Shown: positions 3,965 through 6,984 of the stretch, in pieces
Layout of the letters: every line of letters starts with the position of its first letter
Position numbering within the stretch: position 1 is the first letter of the stretch
Assembly: GCA_043803805.1 (NCBI GenBank)
Contig: JAZDJP010000129.1
Span: 1-6,984, forward strand
Origin: JAZDJP01 sp043803805
GTDB taxonomy: Bacteria; Planctomycetota; JAZDJP01
Length of the DNA stretch: 6,984 nt
Reading direction: 5' to 3'
Position numbers and translations under genes: made by a program
Notes under the pieces: generated by a model
Told to the model about the DNA's origin: nothing
Seen by the model: only the letters and a program-made list of their open reading frames with translations
Databases searched by the model: none

Positions 3965-6076
3965 AATTCCCGTTTTGAACTCGCGGCGCCGGCCGCTCCA
4001 GTTCCGGTCGCCCCTCCCGACGGCCCCTCCGCCCCGCGTGAATGCTGGCGGGCGTGGACGGCATTATTGCTGGTTCGCCGGGCCATTTCCGAAGCACCCG
4101 ACCGTTCCCCGGTCATCCCTCCGGACGTCCGGGCGCGTCTGGGACGGTGGCTCGTGAAAAAGGAAAACAACGGCCACCCGCCGCTTCCCGAAACGGCCCT
4201 GGCGGAACTCGATGATGACATCCGTCGCGCCCGGGAGCGCATCGCGGCCCTCCCGAACTGCCCCGTGCGGGAACTTGCCCGCCGCCACGGGCTTTCCGTC
4301 CTTGCGGAGGACATGGTGGGGTTGCTTTTCGCGATCGCGGCCGACCCCGGGCTCACTGTCCTTCGCGAGGGGCTTTCCCGGGTGAAGGAATATCGTTTGA
4401 CGGACGAATTCCGGGCGGGAGAGATCCTGGGTCTTCTCCGGCCGGCGGCAGGCGACGCGGAGACGCTGGAATTCCTGGATTTGCTCCTGCCGGGATCGCC
4501 GCTCTTCGCCCGGGGCATCCTCTGGCGGTCGGAGGATTTCCACGGCGACGAGAACGACCCGGACCCGTTTTATCTGGAACTGGGGCTTTCCCCGACCGTC
4601 ATGGGGCGGCTCCTCGGACACGGCCGCGACTACGCGGAACTGACCCGGTGGCTGGACCTGTCCGTTCCCGCCACGGACATGGCCCGCGTGGTGCTGCCGG
4701 AAGAATTGAAGACCCGGATCCTTTCGGCGGCGGACGCTTGGCGTGCGCGACCGGCCGGGGACAGCACGGGACTCGTGATGATCTTCGCCGGGCCTTCCGG
4801 GACGGGAAAAACCCTCACCGCCGAGGCCCTGGCCGGGCGGTACCAATGTCCCCTCGTCCGGATGAAAACCGGCGCGATGAGTCGCGGGGGTGACCGGAAG
4901 CGGCTCACGGATTCCATCGAGATGATCTCCCGAGTGCTGGAAGAGGCGATGCGCCTCAAGGGCATTGCGTTCTTCGATGAGTGCGACGACCTGTTCCCCG
5001 ACAAGTCCCGGGAAAGCGGTCATCTCCTGAGGGAACTGGAGCGATATTCCGGCATGGTGATTTTCGCCACGAATGAACCGGGCCGCCTCGATCTCGCCAT
5101 GGAGCGGCGGTTTTCCCTGCGGGTGACGTTCCCGCTTCCGGGCGTCTCGGAACGCGAAGCCCTCTGGCGGATCCACCTGCCGGCGGATTCGCTCGCCCCG
5201 GATGTCAATCTGGATGACGCGGCCCGCCGGGTATATCTCACCGGCGGATTCATCCGGAAGGCGGCGGAAATGGCGTGCCTGCGCGCCAACGGCCGGCTGG
5301 TCGGACAGGTCGATATTCTCGCGGCAGCCAAAGAGCAGCAGGAATCCCATTATTGGGAAACGGTGACTGATTTTCTCTCGCCGGGTGTCGAGGAACCGCC
5401 CCTGTGTGATGAAGATTCACTTCGGATTCTCGAAGGTCTCGTTCGGGCTGGGGCCGACGCCGCCCGCCGGAAGGGACGGCTCGCGGTGCGTTTATGCGGA
5501 GTCGGGGATATGGGAACGATTGGCCGTGCAGCGAAGTACATCGCGTGGCGGCTCCGCCGGGATGTGTACATGATGCCTCGGGCGATCCGGTCAACGTCGA
5601 AGAAGAAAAATGAAAACGACGGAGACGATATTATCTATTTGTACCGCATCCAACGGATGTTGCCCAAGGATGCTATCGTGACGTTCGGGCGGGCGTGGGA
5701 AATCCAGGAGGTGGAAACGGTGCTGGGAATAGTGGAACACTCGGATTGGTCGGGTATCGTGTTCTTCCTGGATTATCACCCCGTGCGCCGGAAATCCTGG
5801 GTGTTTCATCTGGAGGCGGTCATCGCCCCGGCAGGGCCGGAGCGGAGGATTCAAGCCTGGACGAAAGCGCTCGAGCGGATTGGTGAGACGATGGATCCCG
5901 CGGTCATTCGGGAGATCGCCACCCGGTACAGTGTCGACGAATTTGAAATTCCTCGCGCCGTCGTCCGCGCACGGGCCTGTGCGGTTGCGGACGAAAAGGA
6001 TCACATCGAACCCGCTGATCTCGCGGAGGCGGCGGAATACTGCGCGACGACAGGTGGAGAGGGGTTGTTTGGATAA
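3962..6076 (+). CDS. AAA+ ATPase with active and degenerate AAA modules, partner of the ClpP-like peptidase
   Basis: A protein of 704 residues from the preferred ATG. Residues 75-235 are a helical or winged-helix region whose pattern (VGLLFAIAADPGL, then LLPGSPLFARGILWRS) recalls the N-terminal part of AAA+ ATPases of contractile injection systems. The active module has Walker A GPSGTGKT (277-284), Walker B IAFFDEC (335-341, D339/E340), sensor 1 VIFATNEP (366-373, N371), arginine-finger candidates R382/R383 and a GGFIRKAAEMA lid motif (428-438). Residues 505-680 repeat the layout in worn form: GVGDMGTI (513-520) replaces the P-loop without its Lys, AIVTFGRAW (571-579) replaces Walker B without D-E, and SGIVFFLDYHP (597-607) mirrors the sensor-1 strand. 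It probably works as a hexameric unfoldase feeding the peptidase encoded just upstream. No clear IGF/LGF docking loop is visible, so binding to the ClpP-like ring is inferred from gene order. Confidence 0.88.
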   Translation: MNSRFELAAPAAPVPVAPPDGPSAPRECWRAWTALLLVRRAISEAPDRSPVIPPDVRARLGRWLVKKENNGHPPLPETALAELDDDIRRARERIAALPNCPVRELARRHGLSVLAEDMVGLLFAIAADPGLTVLREGLSRVKEYRLTDEFRAGEILGLLRPAAGDAETLEFLDLLLPGSPLFARGILWRSEDFHGDENDPDPFYLELGLSPTVMGRLLGHGRDYAELTRWLDLSVPATDMARVVLPEELKTRILSAADAWRARPAGDSTGLVMIFAGPSGTGKTLTAEALAGRYQCPLVRMKTGAMSRGGDRKRLTDSIEMISRVLEEAMRLKGIAFFDECDDLFPDKSRESGHLLRELERYSGMVIFATNEPGRLDLAMERRFSLRVTFPLPGVSEREALWRIHLPADSLAPDVNLDDAARRVYLTGGFIRKAAEMACLRANGRLVGQVDILAAAKEQQESHYWETVTDFLSPGVEEPPLCDEDSLRILEGLVRAGADAARRKGRLAVRLCGVGDMGTIGRAAKYIAWRLRRDVYMMPRAIRSTSKKKNENDGDDIIYLYRIQRMLPKDAIVTFGRAWEIQEVETVLGIVEHSDWSGIVFFLDYHPVRRKSWVFHLEAVIAPAGPERRIQAWTKALERIGETMDPAVIREIATRYSVDEFEIPRAVVRARACAVADEKDHIEPADLAEAAEYCATTGGEGLFG

Positions 6077-6082
6077 TCTGCT

Positions 6083-6984
6083 ATGACCACCCAACGCATC
6101 ATCCGCCGGATCGAACGCAGGCGCTACCGGCACCGTCTGACCGTCGCCGACGTGGAGGTGTTGTTCAATTCTTCCCCGGTCGTCGGCCGCCTGCCCGGGA
6201 TGGTCCGGCGCGTCCGGCGGCGGTTGCTGGCCGTATTCAACGGAGCCCATCCGTCGAAAACGCCCGTTCGGTTTGGGGTGAAACGGATTTACTTCTATTC
6301 CGTCCGGTTCCCGGTGAAAACGCCCCCATCCTGGTGCCGGAAGGATGAAGTGTTCGTAAACGTTGCGGCAAGGCACACGTGTGTAGGGGATGAAACGCGG
6401 CGTCTCCGTGTCCTGCGTCAGGTAGTGACGCACGAGCGCGTCCACGCGATGCTCCACGCGCTCATCCCGGGGAAAATCCCTTTTTGGCTGAACGAGGGGC
6501 TGGCGTCCCATCTCACGGATGGATGGACGCCGGTTTCGCTCGAATTGCTGACGATCGATCTGGCCGCGCTCGATCGGAAACGCACCAGTTTCTGGAACCG
6601 CCCGGACTATTGTTCCGCCCGGTACGATTTCAGCCGAATCGCTGTCGGATATCTCGTCCGACTTCACGGCCTTCCGGCGGTGCTGGCGCTGGCTCATGAT
6701 GCTGCGGCGATGGGAACCAAAAAGGCGTTCCGGCGCCGCCCCAGGATGAAAATGGATATCCCTACGCTTACAAAACGGGTCCATTCCCATGCCGTTTACT
6801 CGACGGGAACCTCGTGCGATCGGGTTGTCATCCCCGCACCGGGGCGGGCGGTGATGCTTCACTACCGGCCTCAGGATCGGATGCAGGCGCCCTGTGTGAT
6901 AGTCCGGGCGCGCGGAAATTACGCCCGTTGCCTTGTGGCTGCGGCGCGGAATCTCCGTCTCCCGGTATATTTCGGTCGATTTCT
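6083..6984 (+). CDS. HExxH metallopeptidase fused to a FlhB/YscU C-terminal-like domain (partial, runs off the window)
   Basis: The frame stays open from the ATG at 6083 to the window edge, 300 codons. The N-terminus is very basic (IIRRIERRRYRHR, 6-18). The zinc site is HERVH (117-121) with a likely third ligand E138 in LNEGLASHL (136-144), the pattern of gluzincin (MA-clan, Peptidase_MA-like) enzymes. The segment YDFSRIAVGYLVRLHG (181-196) also fits their helical second half. From about 247 the sequence follows the cytoplasmic domain of FlhB/YscU export-switch proteins: AVMLHY (256-261), MQAPCVIV (267-274), then A and P at 281 and 294. The autocleavage motif NPTH is replaced by PAPG (251-254). 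The fold match is by eye. The ATG lies 6 nt after the ATPase stop, so the gene belongs to the same operon; GGAGAGGGG (6056-6064) upstream can serve as ribosome site. Confidence 0.78.
   Translation, partial: MTTQRIIRRIERRRYRHRLTVADVEVLFNSSPVVGRLPGMVRRVRRRLLAVFNGAHPSKTPVRFGVKRIYFYSVRFPVKTPPSWCRKDEVFVNVAARHTCVGDETRRLRVLRQVVTHERVHAMLHALIPGKIPFWLNEGLASHLTDGWTPVSLELLTIDLAALDRKRTSFWNRPDYCSARYDFSRIAVGYLVRLHGLPAVLALAHDAAAMGTKKAFRRRPRMKMDIPTLTKRVHSHAVYSTGTSCDRVVIPAPGRAVMLHYRPQDRMQAPCVIVRARGNYARCLVAAARNLRLPVYFGRF

Noticed and set aside
4659..4679. TGTCCG-N9-CGGACA inside the AAA+ gene, the half-sites in everted order.
   Set aside because: Order and spacing differ from the four boxes and it lies in a coding region without a -10, so it is probably chance.
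5299..5307. GGTCGGACA half-site inside the AAA+ gene.
   Set aside because: The right half TGTCCG is missing at the proper distance, so this is not counted as an operator.
4064..5350. Long open frame on the - strand opposite the AAA+ gene, and another at 5591-6862.
   Set aside because: Such frames are expected opposite GC-rich genes. They are rich in Arg, Gly and Pro without motifs, while the + strand has intact Walker and HExxH motifs.
6059..6073. C-terminal GLFG of the AAA+ protein as a ClpP-docking tail.
   Set aside because: It does not match the [LIV]-G-[FL] loop or the HbYX tail closely enough.
1..6984. CRISPR arrays, tRNA genes, insertion sequences and attachment sites.
   Set aside because: No regularly spaced repeats, cloverleaf-like segments, transposase motifs or terminal repeats were seen. 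The four palindromes are irregularly placed and fit operators.

Overview
The window is bacterial chromosomal or accessory DNA from a GC-rich organism. Good Shine-Dalgarno sites such as AAAGGAGGTG, sigma70-like promoters, short intergenic gaps and ATGA-type gene overlaps all point that way. There is no rRNA, tRNA, CRISPR array, transposase or integrase. No phylogenetic marker is present, so the lineage is left open; a Gram-negative environmental bacterium, for example one of the former Deltaproteobacteria, is only a guess. Every credible gene lies on the + strand.

Left part (1-2043), visibly richer in A/T than the rest: the last codons of an unidentified gene; a control region with two operator-like palindromes and a TATAAT promoter; a conserved hypothetical protein (259-609); an HNH endonuclease with its own TTGACA-N17-TAGCAT promoter (708-1466); and a small calcineurin-like metallophosphoesterase (1507-2043). 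This looks like accessory, restriction-type content.

Middle part (2044-3107): a third operator and promoter, then a structured leader of about 180 nt ending in a strong intrinsic terminator just before a zinc-ribbon membrane-associated protein (2321-2941). The leader can form a 1:2 / 2:3 / 3:4 set of competing pairings, as in an attenuator. A possible 37-residue ORF and a fourth operator follow.

Right part (3108-6984), very GC-rich: a tight operon of a 67-residue protein, a ClpP-type serine peptidase with an intact triad, a 704-residue AAA+ ATPase with one active and one apparently degenerate AAA module, and the start of a HExxH metallopeptidase that seems fused to a FlhB/YscU C-terminal-like domain and runs off the window. 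The AAA+ protein could unfold substrates for the ClpP-like peptidase, with the metallopeptidase as a second protease or effector. I do not recognise this combination as a described system.

A recurring 17-bp palindrome, CGGACA-N5-TGTCCG or near it, occurs four times. All four copies lie in control regions and each sits about 10-12 bp before a -10-like hexamer. It links the left genes, the leader/zinc-ribbon unit and the protease operon into one putative regulon.
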